From Atherinomorus stipes (Eukaryota > Chordata > Actinopteri > Atheriniformes > Atherinidae), in NCBI GenBank assembly GCA_023101725.1, contig JALJCO010001050.1, forward strand, positions 372,001 to 436,000: a stretch of 64,000 nucleotides of DNA, read 5' to 3'. Position 1 is the first letter of the stretch. The number at the start of each line of letters is the position of its first letter. Positions 38,331 to 50,940 of this stretch are shown here, piece after piece. The notes beneath the pieces are model-generated. The model was given only the letters and a program-made list of their open reading frames with translations, had not been told where the DNA came from and ran no database searches. The position numbers were made by a program, and so were the translations under genes.

Positions 38331-39824
38331 TCAGTGTTATCAGTATAGTAGAAGTGCCTGTAATGTTACATTTATTTACACTAATGACTTATTTTTGTTG
38401 CATTAAATCAGTCATACACGTAGTAGAATTTGTTTATATAGATGTAGGGGGAAGCTGCTGTAGTGTAAGTCACATTTTTCATGTGGTACATGTGAACTAC
38501 AACGCCAGCTATGCTAACAACGGCTAATAACAATAGCCTTAGTAAACATGCTGTTTTGCTAGGTTATGTCATTTGAACAGTGAACTGGAACACTGACTTC
38601 AGCTCCCGTAGTTGTTGGACACCATGTCAGAAAAAAGTTCTGTCGGCACGATGTGTCAAGAACAAGCTGCGAGAACCCCCAAACCAGATAAGGATTACTT
38701 TTTTTCCTCACAGACCATGAAAGAAAACAAGTTTTTCTGTTCTTGCAACATATGGCCTTTAGCCAGACAGTTATTTCTAAAGAATTGGCTCTATGGACAC
38801 AGTTACTGTAAGTGGACTAATATGGATCATACAATGGATCTTCTATAATTGGATAATAAGTGTACTACAGCAAATTGGATTGAAATGGACAGTATCTTTT
38901 AAAGCGCCGTAAAATGACTGTTGTTAATTGGCACCCTCAAATAAGTTTAATTGAACTGAATGGAATTACCCCGTCTGTTCCCAGACATCTTTGTCCTTTG
39001 TTTAATTAGCTTTTTGAGTCAGTTATTTTGTATTATTAGCATAATCTCTCCCTCAATACTTTTTACCCGTTTTGTTCAGAGTGTCATTAAACCTTATTTT
39101 CTTCTTAATGTGCTTGCCCTTGTCTGAGTCCATTTTTTTAGTTCTCTATCTTAAGCAATAACAAGCGAATCCTACTTTATTCACCATTTCTGTGAAAGCT
39201 GTGAATATGTGGAGCAAAAAAAGGTTTTCGACACGAATATAAACCACAGACTGCCTGTTGTGCCCCGTAACTGAAGCCCATTGCCTCAGTATGCTATCCT
39301 ACACGCCTCATGTACTTAGGATTTTTTTTTCAGCAATTGCCAGTAGACCCTGAAAAGAAAAGAAAAAAAAATCAAGAAATACAGCTGCATTGAGGGAGCC
39401 AAAAGCAACATAGATGAAAACAGTGACAGGGAGTCAGAACATTACAATCTGGCTGAACTAAAGGAATAACAGAACTGCTGTGTCATGTATGAACAGCTTT
39501 AACACATGACCCAGTTGACAAATGTCACGTTTGATTTGTCTGTCATAAATTTTCTCTGTTTATCATTACATGAACATCTTTAGATGCTGAGCTATAAACA
39601 AACAACCCAAGCTAGCTCACTGGTTAGCGCCTCGCCAGCAGTTAAAATAACTTTCTTGTCATCATTTATCACAACATCAGAGGCATGCCTGCAGAAGACG
39701 GGGGGTCGGTTTGACAGGCAGCCCAGCAAGTGGAACAAAACCATAAAAAGTGTCTGTGGGGAATTTGCAACAACTCCCTTCTATTATTTTGCTGTCATTT
39801 TGTCTCACTGCCTCTGACAAAGAC

Positions 39825-39930
39825 CGGAGAGAGGGGGGGGGGCTAGTACTGTACTGCGCTCAGTGAAGCAGAGAGGGAGGGGCAGAGAGCAAAAGACAAG
39901 GGCAGCAGAGGAGAGAGAAAGAGACAAACC
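39825..39930. repeat. GA-rich low-complexity tract
   Basis: GAGAGAGGGGGGGG, then GAGAGGGAGGGGCAGAGAGC and GAGGAGAGAGAAAGAGAC. Purine-rich on the + strand; a simple-repeat region with no other function visible. Confidence 0.7.
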
Positions 39931-41883
39931 CAGCATATTGACATTCTATAGTGACATTATTAGTCCAGTGGAGGAAACTCTGCAGCAGTCTCCTTGATGC
40001 TAATGTTAGTTTGTTGGCCAGAGCCTCTGTCTGCGTTCTTTAGAAGCCCCTACTTAATGTCTCCTCTCAGCACAATCAGCCATCTTGATCTCAATCTGCC
40101 TTCAGCTTGCTCTGGCTTATTTCTATATGCAAATTCCCAAATCTTATATTAATCTGACACTGCAAGCCACTTTTTCAGACAAATAATGCTACTATAGGGA
40201 AGCTAACGCATTAAAATACAAAAGGAAGGGGAATGAAAAATGCTCTAAACCAGGAGGTGAAACAGACACTGGCTGGCTTTGAGGTGTGTGTTTCTGCTGA
40301 TTGACTGAAATAAAGAGGCTCTACACTGCGGGGAGTAACAAATGGAGACGAACCAACTGTGGTCGATGTCATTACTATTTAACAAACCTGCTGTAAGGGC
40401 GGCCAGGTCTGCAGATCAGTGACAGTCCAAGATAATGGAATAATTTACCACCCTGCAAACGGCTACTGTTGTGGGTTGTGTTTTTCTGCATCTGCTGTGT
40501 GGGTGTGCGTGCGCTCAAGCACTTCTTCCCCTCTAGTGTTATTGCTATGGTTATGTTGCTACGTTTACGTGAGTGCATGTGCTTCCTCCCACGTGTTTGT
40601 GTGTTTTTATTGCAGCTCTTTAACATCATAGACTCCCATCTGAGAAGTCAACAAGTGGCTTTGTCATGTTGTCATCTCCTGACTTTAAGGTTGCTTATCA
40701 GTGATGGACAGATTTGGTCTGACGGCTCGGTTATCCCAGCAGGGATTCATCATAGAAAAAGTAGCAGAAGGTAGGATCTTTAGTTAGGTGTCCATTTATA
40801 CTGTAAATCTAAGTAATTATTTCATTTGTGAGGACGAAAAGGATGTAAATGACAACTAATTAAGGAAAAATGCAATCTGACTATCTAGCTTTTTACAGTA
40901 ATTATATCTATCTAGTCTAATATAAAAAAAAATGTTAACATGGTCTGTGAAATCATTGTAGAACTCTTAATGATTAGAAATAAGATTTCTAAGAATTTTT
41001 TTGTACTTACTAGAGAGGGTGAACAGATATTTTTGCATTTAGTTAAAATAAGCAACCTAACAGGAACAAAAAGACCCCAGGTTGCAGTTGCCTCTGGCTG
41101 AAAAGTGTTTTTGTAGTTTGATTATTTGAGGAAATTAAACATATAAGACTGATGTGTTGATTAGAGGTGTTTGAAGGTGCTGCTTAGCTAAAGTTTTTCT
41201 GGTTTTGCATGGGGCTCGGCCAAATATTTCACTGCTTCCAGAGAGTTGTCTGAGTGCCTGTTTGCAGTAGTCATGTCGTCCGGAAGCATATGAGAGACAT
41301 TTTCTATCGAGCTGTTTAGAGGAAGGAAAACTGCAGCACTACTTCAGTGAATTTAGTTCAGAAAAAGATTCTGCAGGGATGCATTTACAAGTGTGTCTAT
41401 GAGCATGACTGCTGTAGTGACTGATATAATTGGCTGATTGTCATGGTCTGTGGTTTTTATTCTTTTGCTTCTTGTTATTTTGGATTTTCATGTCCTGCAT
41501 CCTTGGACTGGTGGTCTGCAGCGTGTACCTTGCCTTTTCCAGATTACAGCAGGACCGTTAATTGGTTTAATCAAATAGAAAATGGAAGGGTGCTTTCTAT
41601 CTTATCGTTTTATTAGTTTGCTCTCTGCATATTAACTTCATTTCCTCTTCCTTCTGATTACTTCATGGTGTTGATTCAAACCAAGTCCCAGTTTACTGAA
41701 TGTCATCATACCCTCATCGTCTCCATTGGTATTGCCAGTTTGTTTATTTCCAGATTCTGGTTGTTTTTCTGCAGTAGTTTCTTATACCAAGTCACGTCCT
41801 ATCCCTTTCGTCCTTATGTTGTTGATGATCATTTCCTTCACTTGCCTCCCCCCAGCCTGTTTTTGGTACCACTCCCTCCAGAA

Positions 41884-42943
41884 TAGGCGCTTTCGGTCTG
41901 TAGGTGCCTTTTGGAGTTCCTATAACCTTTTCGGGAACCAGGCCATTTTTTTTTTTTTTGCACATTCGGACACATAGGAACCAGGGACCTCGGACCTCAG
42001 TTCCTATAACCTTTTTAGCTCCTACTCCGAGGCACGGTCCTTTCGGGGTTCCATAGGAACTGAAATACATAGATGTTTGGTGATTGGTAGAACTGGCAAG
42101 CCCCGCCCCTTGTGTGAGCTCCGCTTCTTCCGGCCCACCATATTTAAAAAGTCCCACAGCTGTTACAACTGTTTACCGAGATTGTAATAACAACAAAAAC
42201 TGTTACAATAGGAGTGTACAAATTCATTATTAAATCGATCACAATGATGCACGTCCCGAATCGATAACTGTTTTGAAATGTCCAAAAGCAATTATTTTCA
42301 TAATACATAATATTTTCATATTACCCAAATACAGCTGCAAAGTGTGGCAGTAGAATCTGCGCCTGCCTCCCGGACACTTTAGTGGACGAACCGTCCACTA
42401 AAGTGCACTTCAGTACTTCAGCACTTCAACAAAAGGTAAAGTGATACGTGATACATATGACTGTGAAGAAGGAAAGCTGGTAAGTTAGCTTTCATTATAG
42501 CTTTGAATAAAAGAGGTGGAAAACCAAAATATAGTTGTGAATTGTGTCAGTAGAATCTGCGCCACTTTAGTGGATGAACCCCGGTCTGTCCACCAAAATG
42601 TCTGGGTGTACTTCAATGAAAGGTAAACCAGACGTTAGTAGGGTAGCTTTCCAGCAGAGGGCTGTTCTGTTACATAATACAAATGACCGTGATGATGGAA
42701 AGCTGGTAAGCTAGCTTTTATAATAGCTTTGAATAAAAGAGATGAGAAACCTCAGTTTTGTATCAGATCTGCTGGGGCATAAATTTGTCACTGTCGCAGA
42801 CGATTGCGTCAAACATGGTCCTTATCAAGTCCTCCCTCATGTGCGAATGCAAACTGATGGGGAAGGCTAGTTCTGATAACTAAACTTGAGACGGGTAGTT
42901 ATAGGAACTGCATTCCTAGAACCTCTCTGTCCGAATGCGCCTA
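41884..42943. mobile_element. MITE with TAGGCGC termini and an internal tandem duplication
   Basis: The left end TAGGCGCTTTCGGTCTGTAGG then AGTTCCTATAAC matches the reverse of the right end (GTTATAGGAACTGCATTCCTAGAACC, then CTGTCCGAATGCGCCTA). The interior carries two copies of a ~200-bp unit (about 42340-42535 and 42540-42760), each with AGTAGAATCTGCGCC, CTTTAGTGGA-GAACC, GGAAAGCTGGTAAG-TAGCTTT and TATAGCTTTGAATAAAAGAG. No transposase. Confidence 0.7.
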
Positions 42944-44305
42944 CAGTAATACTATGTTTCACTTTAATATTGGTATGGTCACAGTCCTGTTTATGTCACT
43001 GTTGGTCATTTTCATAGCTTAAAAATTGTTAAGCTTGTGAAGCATAAAATGAGGAAAATCCACATAAGCACTGACCCCAAAATCAAACATCAGCCAGGCT
43101 CAGATTTCCGTCATTACGTCAAATTTATGCTCTAAATCTAATGTTCTATGACCAAATCATGAGTTGAAGCTGATTAGCAGATAGAATTATGTAACCGGTA
43201 GCTGTCAATAGTCCCTGGATGTTATTGACAATAATGAGAGCTGCTCTCATGTCTAAGCATAGCTAAACCCATTGTGTTTCTTCCAAAAAAGCTGCAACAC
43301 AAACCACACTCAAACAGGTGACGTATGTCCCGTTGGCTCTACAACCACACAACATCCTGAGTCATTCTATTTACAAACAAGATTAATCCCCTGCTGCTCT
43401 AATCTGTGGCATGTGTTCTTACAGGCCCAGTTTCCACATGCAAAATTCCCCTCAGAACATTAGCAGTGCAGTTATAAACCTCCTACACGTATTAAACTTA
43501 AGGATTTCTTCCCCTTTTCCATCATTAGTTGAGTTCAGCTGTATCCCAATGCATCTGACACGCCGGCTCTTTAAAACCCCACTTTGCCCACTCTTAAATG
43601 ACATCAATCGCGTCGGGTTAATACTTGCGTTAGCTCTGGAGCTTATGAATGTAGTGAACCTGCTTATTCTAAAAGACGCTCTCAAACACAAGCGTTCCAG
43701 TGGCTGCCTTTGCCATGGCGACAGCTGAAGCCAAAGACATCGTGCTAATCCCATGGATTTGTGCACGTTTTGGATTCTGCTGCTCAGTTTGTAGAAGTGT
43801 GCTTTACTCACATGCAAATAGGCAGTCTCACATGCACACTTGCTGATTTGCTCTCACCCAAACACACATTCCTTCATATATTCTTTGCAATCTTAATCTG
43901 AAACAGAATGTCCAAACAGATGGAAGAATGTAATCAAAGCTGTATATTGTTGCAGATTGCAGATGTTATCATCTTTCTATGTGAGGCTTATCCAGATGTC
44001 AGACTCAAAGGCGCACACACTCTCATACTACACACACATTGCTTGTTGTCTTACAGATTAACCACTATATAGTTCCCTTCCATCTCCTTAATCCTGATGT
44101 TAAAAAGTGACAACATTGCAGCCCTCTTATGTGCTTGAATGAGAGTAGGATGAACGTGCTGCTGTGTTTACCTAGACTGGATTCCTCAGTGTGTCATCTC
44201 ATAAGAGTCAGAGAGGTACATCTCCTATTTCTAGAGACCAGCTCATTAAAGCAAACATGCAGTGTCAGACAGAGACGGGAAGATGAAAGCATGTCAGCTG
44301 CTTAC

Positions 44306-44490
44306 CTGCAGATGTATGGAATAAGATGGAGAATCCACAGCCAGCGGTGTGTGTGAGAGAGAGAGTGCCTGTGCTGCAGGCGAGACGCTATTTGTGAGCC
44401 TATGTGGGTTTGACTGGAATAGAGTTCCAGTCTCCCTCCCTCCCACTTGCTCTCTCCCTCATCTCTCTCTCTCTCTCTCTCTCGCTCTGT
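44306..44490 (-). promoter_or_regulatory. prrt4: Candidate non-coding first exon and promoter of prrt4
   Basis: On the - strand a GA repeat (44461-44490 on the + strand as CT) is followed by about 150 nt ending CATCTGCAG|GTAAGCAGC, a strong donor at 44306/44305. The first coding exon of prrt4 needs an upstream exon on this strand, and no gene is seen between. The upstream boundary is a guess, and nearby spans 44500-44560 contain several CpG. No transcript evidence is available. Confidence 0.35.
44463..44485. repeat. (CT)n microsatellite
   Basis: About 11 CT dinucleotides within a longer pyrimidine-rich stretch (44430-44510). GA/CT tracts are common in vertebrate core promoters. Confidence 0.9.
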
Positions 44491-45304
44491 TCGACTATCT
44501 CTCTCGCTCACTGCATCACCGTGTGGCTCCCGTCACAATGCCTGCGGTCACACCTCACTGAGCAAATTGTTCATTAGCGGAGATCACCCACAACCGAGAA
44601 CACCAGGAAACAGTCGGTCCGACTACAATGGCTTATGTAAACACACATCCTGCAAATGACATGCAAAGCCTTTACATACATGCAGACATACACAAGCTGA
44701 GGGAGCTGCTGACCTCTGGATGAAGGGTGAGGAATATAATTTGACCTCTTTTTACACTTGTTGGTGTTAACTTTTTGACTTTGCAAACATATGCATCATT
44801 ACACTGAGTTCAAGTCCTTACTGGGTTTATTTAGAGCTGTCAGGGCCCTCCATAACTGGACAAAAACATTATCCAATCAAACACTGGTGTTGTGTGCAAC
44901 ACTTACGAAGTAAAAATGACTGGAAACAAGCATTAGTCTCTGTGGGGTTTGATGTTCTTTTGGTCCACCCATCAAACCTGACCCCCTCTGTAGGAACCCA
45001 GCTGCAGTAGAAATGGTAAAATAATCATAGTGCCCATGTTTGTTCTTGGAAAACTAACCATACCAGTAAAGGCGTGAAGAAGAAAAGTAACATCTCACAG
45101 AAGTAGACCAGAATTAGAAATGTGAAAGGAAGATAGATGAGATTCTTTAGAACATGATTTAAACCAAGGGTTTGTGTTATAGTGACAGTGTGGGGTCCCA
45201 TCACTCTGCCTCCGATTGATCATGCGCCCTGGCTACTTGGCAAAATGTTTGCTGACTGGTAAGTACGCATGACTCTCACCGGGAGTGGGGATAAATTTAA
45301 CGGG

Positions 45305-45530
45305 CTTTTTTTTTATATTCAATTATTTTAAAAAAAAGGGAAAAAGGAAAAATAAAAAAAGAAAGAGGGTTAGGAATGAGAGAGAAGGGAGGGAGAGAGA
45401 AAATGAAGATATAATTTTTTACTATTTTTTTTTTTTTTTTTTATTTTTTTTATTTAATGAGAAAAAACAAAAAATATAAAAAAGGAGGAAGAGAGGGGGG
45501 GAAGGGAAAAGGAAGGGGAAATTTTACCCC
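45305..45530. repeat. Low-complexity purine/pyrimidine mix
   Basis: GGGAAAAAGG, GAGAGAGGGAGG and GGAAGAGAGGGGGGG on either side of a T run (45415-45455). Not coding; ORFs here are composed almost only of Lys, Arg, Glu, Phe or Gly. Confidence 0.85.
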
Positions 45531-46030
45531 CATTAGTATTAAAAAAAATGGACATGCATGTTTGTTTGTTTTTAAATTCCTGCCTCTAGTCCCTTCAAAA
45601 CGGGGGGGACAACCCCCCCCCGATTTTGTCAGTGTGGCAACTGTCATCTTCTCACTTTGTTAGCATTCATGTAATTATGAGGAAATGTCACATCTGTGCA
45701 TTTTTACAACATTTACTACAGACCAATGTCCTTATTTCACGATCTAGAATGCGATTGTGTTTTCCATAGCAGTGGTTCCCAACTTATTTTCCATGAGGAC
45801 TCCTGTCATGCAATGACCAAAAAGCCGTGGTCCCTCTTCACTGCCCTTTGCTAAAACCAGGCTTGGTTTTCATTTGCTAGGTTCGCGCCACAAAACATGA
45901 ATCCTGGTTGATTCTTTTGATAAAATCATGACATCACCAAACCACCAGGATAGAAAAAAATGTAAGCTGATACACTCCAACTCATCTCTGTGTGGATAGG
46001 ATCTTAACTTAAATCACACATGCTCTAAGC

Positions 46031-47010
46031 CAGGGGTGCCCAAGTCCAGCCAACAAGAGCTACTATCCTGCATAGGGATATCCCGATACTGATGGCAGTA
46101 TCAGTACTCGCTCCGATAGTGGCCTATTTTGCTGTACTCGTGAAATACTCGCTCACGACAGCACCTGATACCGGACATCATGACTCACTGTATTTACGCC
46201 GCCATGCTGGCAAAAACATATTTTTTAATAGGATTGGCTTTGAGTTTACGTCTTTTTTAAAATTAGAAGTAGCTTTTTATTACACAAGGATAGAAAATAT
46301 ATCTGATCTGTATCATGTTCCTGGGTCACTTTTCACTTTTGGCGGCAATCGGAACGAACCTTTTTTTTCCTCTCTCCCTCCTTCCCATCGGACCTGTAGT
46401 ACCCCCACATACATACATACTGTTTCTGACATTTCATGCAGGATTCACTTCGTCGTTGGTAAGTTTCCTGCTAATTCCGTTTCCTACGCTCTCCAAGTTT
46501 ATGTTTGTTAAGCTGGTATAAGTTTGAATATGTAAAATTATAACGATGCATTGCTAAAATGCAGCAAACCGCAACTGCATCACCTAGACTGTTTGTGTGC
46601 TTCTAACCACTTATTGTGCTTTTATTTTTACTCTGTGGAGATCATTAGATGTCGTAGTGAGCTGGCAGCAACATGCCTGCATCACACATCACACCTGAGC
46701 ACGCAGAGATGCTCTCTTTATTTAAAAACATAAAATTAAAAAAAATAAGCGCACCAAAAAAAAAAGAAAAAAAAAAAGCCTCTCATCTCCATTAATTAGG
46801 TACTAGGATCGGTACTCGGTATCTGCAAGTACTCAAATGCAAGTACTTGTACTTGGTCGGCAAACAAGTGGTATCAGGACATCACTAATCCTGCATATTT
46901 TGGTTGCATCCCTTCTCCAACACACCTGAATCAAATGAAAAGCTCGTTACCAGGCTGAATGACATGTGCAGAGGGGATTTGCCATTTGAATCAGGTGTGT
47001 TGGAGAAGCT
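46031..47010 (+). mobile_element. hAT-like element with CAGGGGTGCCCAAGTCC start, split by an insertion
   Basis: CAGGGGTGCCCAAGTCC, GAGCTACTATCCTGCA and, after the insertion, CTCCAACACACCTGAATCAAAT and TTTGAATCAGGTGTGTTGGAG follow the order of a teleost foldback element I recognise. The internal pair TCCAACACACCTGAATCAAA / TTTGAATCAGGTGTGTTGGA is perfectly inverted. The expected right terminus (GACTTGGGCACCCCTG) is missing, so it is truncated on the right near 47010. Confidence 0.65.
46073..46887 (+). mobile_element. TAGGGATGTCCC element, copy 2 (815 bp) with 8-bp target duplication
   Basis: It starts TAGGGATATCCCGATA and ends TATCAGGACATCACTA. It is flanked by perfect ATCCTGCA octamers (46065-46072 and 46888-46895), the hallmark of hAT insertion. 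It is collinear with the copy at 30386-31168. Removing it restores the host element sequence GAGCTACTATCCTGCATATTTT. There is no ORF of note. Confidence 0.88.
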
Positions 47011-50000
47011 TCTCCTGTGGGGGGGGGGACACACACACCAGAGGTTACAAACCACTGGTCTATAGGAACATCACACAACTTCTTTCTGTGGACCAGAGAC
47101 CAGCTTCACAGAAATAATCCATCACAGGCAGTGTGTTAGGATGTACTGAGGATATTTGCATACTGTATCATGCACACGTGCATCGGTCAGGCGCTCGACC
47201 TCCTCTTCATTCTAAAAAACACAATACCCACACTTTCTTTTTCTGCACCTTATGAACACTATAACTTCATTAAAAATGTTAAATTAAGTAAAATAAGGTG
47301 CATTTATTTATCCCCTCAGTCGACTGTGGTTTTGATAGTTAGTGACAAATATTCTATGGTGTTTTATTGGTTGATTTAGCTTCCATCCCGAATGGAATAA
47401 GGGCATGACTTAGGTCTATTTTGAGGTTCAAATGATGCATGGCAATACTATGTCTCAGTCAGAGTGGTCAAAAAGGATTGTCCAAGTATTATATTAAGAA
47501 GTTGAAACTATTTGATGTTAACAAGAGGATATAGAAGTAGGCCTTATCGTCTGTGGTGATGCAGTTTAAAGGATCCCTGCATTGGTTGGTTTTTCTGATG
47601 CTGAGCATTTACGACATCATTTCTGTCTTTTGAATACAATATTTTCTTTAAATGTGCAGTTTCAATAAACCAAGAAGATGACTGAAAAAATGTGAAATCC
47701 TTGTCCACAAACCCATAAAGCATTAAAGCTCAAAGCATTTTTTATATTTGATCTTTGTGTTTCCTGCCTGAAAGTAAACATCACAGGCTATTTCCCTACT
47801 TTAAACAAATTTTTTATGGTAAGGGTGTACATATCTTACAATGCTGCATGCCTGATAAAGGTTTAATCCTTGCCAGACTGGTCATTCAGAACTACTTATT
47901 ATCATCAACATCATATGCAGCCTGAAAGAGTTCACATGATGTAAAGAGAAGTTCACCTTTAGCACAGTCTGTATTGTTTTGTTAACCGGCGTCACAGCTT
48001 ATCTCAGATGACATCTAAAACATCCAGTGAAAGGGTTTGCAATTGTGCATTAGCTTTTCCACAACAGTCCTTGGATCTTTGGCTTGATGAGCCTCAGGAA
48101 TTTCAAATATAGAAACAATCAGCAAAGTGAGGAAATTCCTGAGCGGCTGATTGGTCCTGCGTGTGATGAAATCCCTTGATAGCATATTTCACCTTGACTC
48201 TCCTTTCTATTCTTATCACCTCCATTTTGCCCAAGTAATATCAAAGGTTGACTTTGCAACCAGCTTCGGTATAGGGCATAATTAGTGCAAGCTCGGTCTT
48301 TGGGGTTTAACACACAGAATTTGTTTGATCTTAAAGGCAACTCATATTTTTCATATTCTGTCCAGAATTTAGGGGTTTACTCCTCAGCAGTATTAAATTA
48401 AAAAAGAATGAAACTGAACCCAAGACAGATTTAGAATGAAATTTTCAATGTGGAACTAAATAAGCTGATCTTTATATAGAGCTGAAGGATAACAAAGTCT
48501 TTTATTGTTCTTTTGTAAAGTTTTCTTTCTGTATTTTTTGATGTTTGCACCTGAGTAAATATTTCCAAGAAAAAGAGCAACCCATGATAATGTAATGAGA
48601 AAAATGCTGCAAAAGCTGTTCATCACAACCCTGCACACCCTCCACAAAACACAGGGATCAAAACAACAAAGCATGTTCAGACAGAGGCTTCTTCAGCTCT
48701 GCTGCAACAAAGAAGAGTGCAGGTCATTTGCACCTGCAGCTTTCATGGAAAATATGAAAAACTTTTTAATTACAACTTATAGCTATTTTATTTTTGCCTT
48801 TTTCAAATGCATGAAAAATAACTTTTTTTAAAACTTTCTTTCAGCTTTCTGAAACTAATGTCTTACGGATGTCAATTTCTTGGATATTCATAACAGGCTT
48901 TAGAAAACACTAACTGGTTAAAAAAGGACAAAGAAATGGAATTAATTCATTCATTAAAGTCGTATTTTCTGTATGTATTTGATTATCCTGCTGCACATCT
49001 GCAAGTAAAATGCAAAACAGCTTCTAGAAACATTATATTATTATTCTTATGGTTATTATTTCAGTGAAATGTCCTGGTTACCGATGTAATTTCACAGGAA
49101 ATAATAAATATTCCCTTTGCCCTGGTGTGGAGTAACTCAGCATCTATTTTTGGCCCATCAAAGCCATACTGAAAACCGTCTTCCTCTTCCAATTTACAAT
49201 GACCTCTCGTTACCTTAGCATGCACTTTCACACATATTCCTGTGTTATCACTGTGACTTATAGCTGTGGACTTCAATGTGCTTTTCGTGACTTCTCGAGT
49301 CTCCCTGGCGTCCTGAGGATGTTAAAAACCCAGTTCGTGTGTGTGACTGTCCTCTCCTTGAACAGCCTTCTGGCTCCAGCTCAAGGAAAGTGCCAGACAA
49401 TGGTTATTTGTGCAGGTCAAAGAAAGTTTCTTTGTCTAAAAAAAAAAAACCCAAAAAGGAGCAAACAATGGGCACTCAGAATATTGGCTCTTTCATTTAC
49501 ACAGACCATGCCTTAGGTCCTTTAACTGTTTCTTATTTCTAGCAATGGCAAGATCAAGATGCTTTGAACTTATGCTTTGAGTTTAGTTAGATGTCTGTGG
49601 AACCATTTGTAAATATTTGATGCATCATTTATGTATTTTTTTCTTTAAAAAAAAAAGGACAACCACATATATCTTTAGCCAAGCTCCTGATGTATGGAAC
49701 AGCATGAATTATGGTGTAGATGTGACCTTTGAAACAAATCCATAAAGCCGATCCAACCGGGAGAAAAAAATCCATTGCCTATACTGTACAGATGGTAACT
49801 TTACATGCAGCACAACATGATGCTAACAGAATAGAGGCTAAGATGTCCCCAGTGATTTGTTATAGCTGCTTACAGGTTTTAGAAATCAAGTTACATTGTA
49901 CTAAATTCTTTTTGTGCATCATGCCGTTCATGCTTAGCTTAAAGATCTTCACCAACTCATTCTAATGGGACAAATACTGTAAACTCAGGGCCATTTTCTC

Positions 50001-50047
50001 TCCATGTGCCCCAACGCTTCCTTTAAAAATGATGTTTTTAAAGTCAA

Positions 50048-50940
50048 CTCAATTCAATTTAGTTATATTTGTCTAGCACCAATTCACAACAATGGCCTTA
50101 CAGTCCAATTCAATTCATTGTGGGCCATTTAAAGTCAAACTATGACAAATCCATTACATAATCCATATTAGTCCAGTTTATAATAAATGAGTTAATAAAA
50201 ACAAATCAACAAAAATAACTGTCCCAGCCTCATGTCCTAAATCTGCATGGGGTGGTTGGTGACAGGAAAGAAAAAAATTCTTGTAACAGAATGGAAAAAC
50301 GTATGAGACATTCTTCAACACACTAAGCCTATAGCTGCATAAGCAATGGTACCCCCACCTGTAAGATGTATCAAAAAGAAGGTTCAAAGCCTAATCATAA
50401 AGGTGGGAAGGTGTTTTCCTCGTGGCAAACACCCTCTATAAGAGAGGGGCATAAGAGCCAAAGGCTCTGACTTCCTAATTACTTTTAGAGACTCTGGGAA
50501 CCACAAGAAAGAGCAAAGAAGAAAAGGGCCAGAGCAAAAGTTAAGACAAGAGTCAACATCCAGCAGAATTTTACTGGCTGGAGCAGTAAAATTGGGAGAG
50601 TTCAGAAGCAGGATGCAAATGGAGGGCACCTCAGTCAGGAAATTTGCCAACATTCAGTAGTGGGGCTTTATACAGAGAATGAAGAGAAAGCGAAATATGA
50701 GACGTCCCTGTGCAGATTAAGCATATGTCTTAGCTTCACCAGCAAGCTTTTACGATAAGCTTTGTCAAAAAGGAAAGTTTCAAACCTACAGTAAGGGAGA
50801 GGCTGTTTGCTTCCTGAAACCAAACTGGGAGCTGGATCCATCAGAGAGGGGCCTGATGACTGAAAGCACTGCCTCCCATTCTACTTTTAGAAACCCTACT
50901 GTATGCAAACCTGCAGCCTGAGAGCAAAGTGCTCTGCTGG
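50048..50940 (+). repeat. Teleost interspersed repeat, AATTCAATT(C/T)AGTTATAT start
   Basis: CAATTCAATTTAGTTATATTTGTC-GCACCAATTCACAACAA opens a long block. Later come AAGCCTAATCATAAAGGTGGG, AGAGGGGC-TAAGAGCCAAAGGCTCTG, AAACTGGGAGCTGGATCCATCAGAGAGGGGCCTGA and CTGCCTCCCATTCTACTTTTAGAAA. I recognise these as one abundant fish repeat but cannot name its class. The segment GGCTCTGACTTCC-ATTACTTTTAGA-ACTCTGGGAACCACAAG near 50463 and the one near 50868 look like an internal duplication. Confidence 0.55.

Larger units (their letters stand above)
34492..44305 (-). other. prrt4: Inferred first intron of prrt4
   Basis: This 9.8-kb span would be the first intron if the non-coding exon at 44306 is right. 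It holds a TIR element 37682-38114, a GAGTAGGAAGT-type repeat start near 38195-38300, a GA-rich tract near 39820-39920, and a MITE 41884-42943. No coding exon was recognised in 34500-37650, 38560-41880 or 42950-44300. Confidence 0.4.
45762..47065. mobile_element. Outermost hAT-like element with CAGTGGTT termini, carrying two nested elements
   Basis: The left end CAGTGGTTCCCAAC (45770) and right end GTTACAAACCACTG (to 47057) are imperfect inverted repeats. Flanking octamers TTCCATAG (45762-45769) and GTCTATAG (47058-47065) agree at 6 of 8, fitting an old 8-bp target duplication. The interior is interrupted by the elements starting at 46031 and 46073. No transposase is seen. Confidence 0.6.

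Noticed and set aside
41792..42157. 121-residue open frame on the - strand
   Set aside because: It crosses the left border of the MITE starting at 41884, so it cannot be an old gene.
43411..43817. Overlapping frames of 105 and 121 residues on opposite strands
   Set aside because: No family match, no splice-site support, and both frames are open only by chance in the same stretch.
46092..46511. 139-residue open frame on the + strand
   Set aside because: It falls inside the TAGGGATGTCCC element, and the second copy at 30 kb does not keep the frame.
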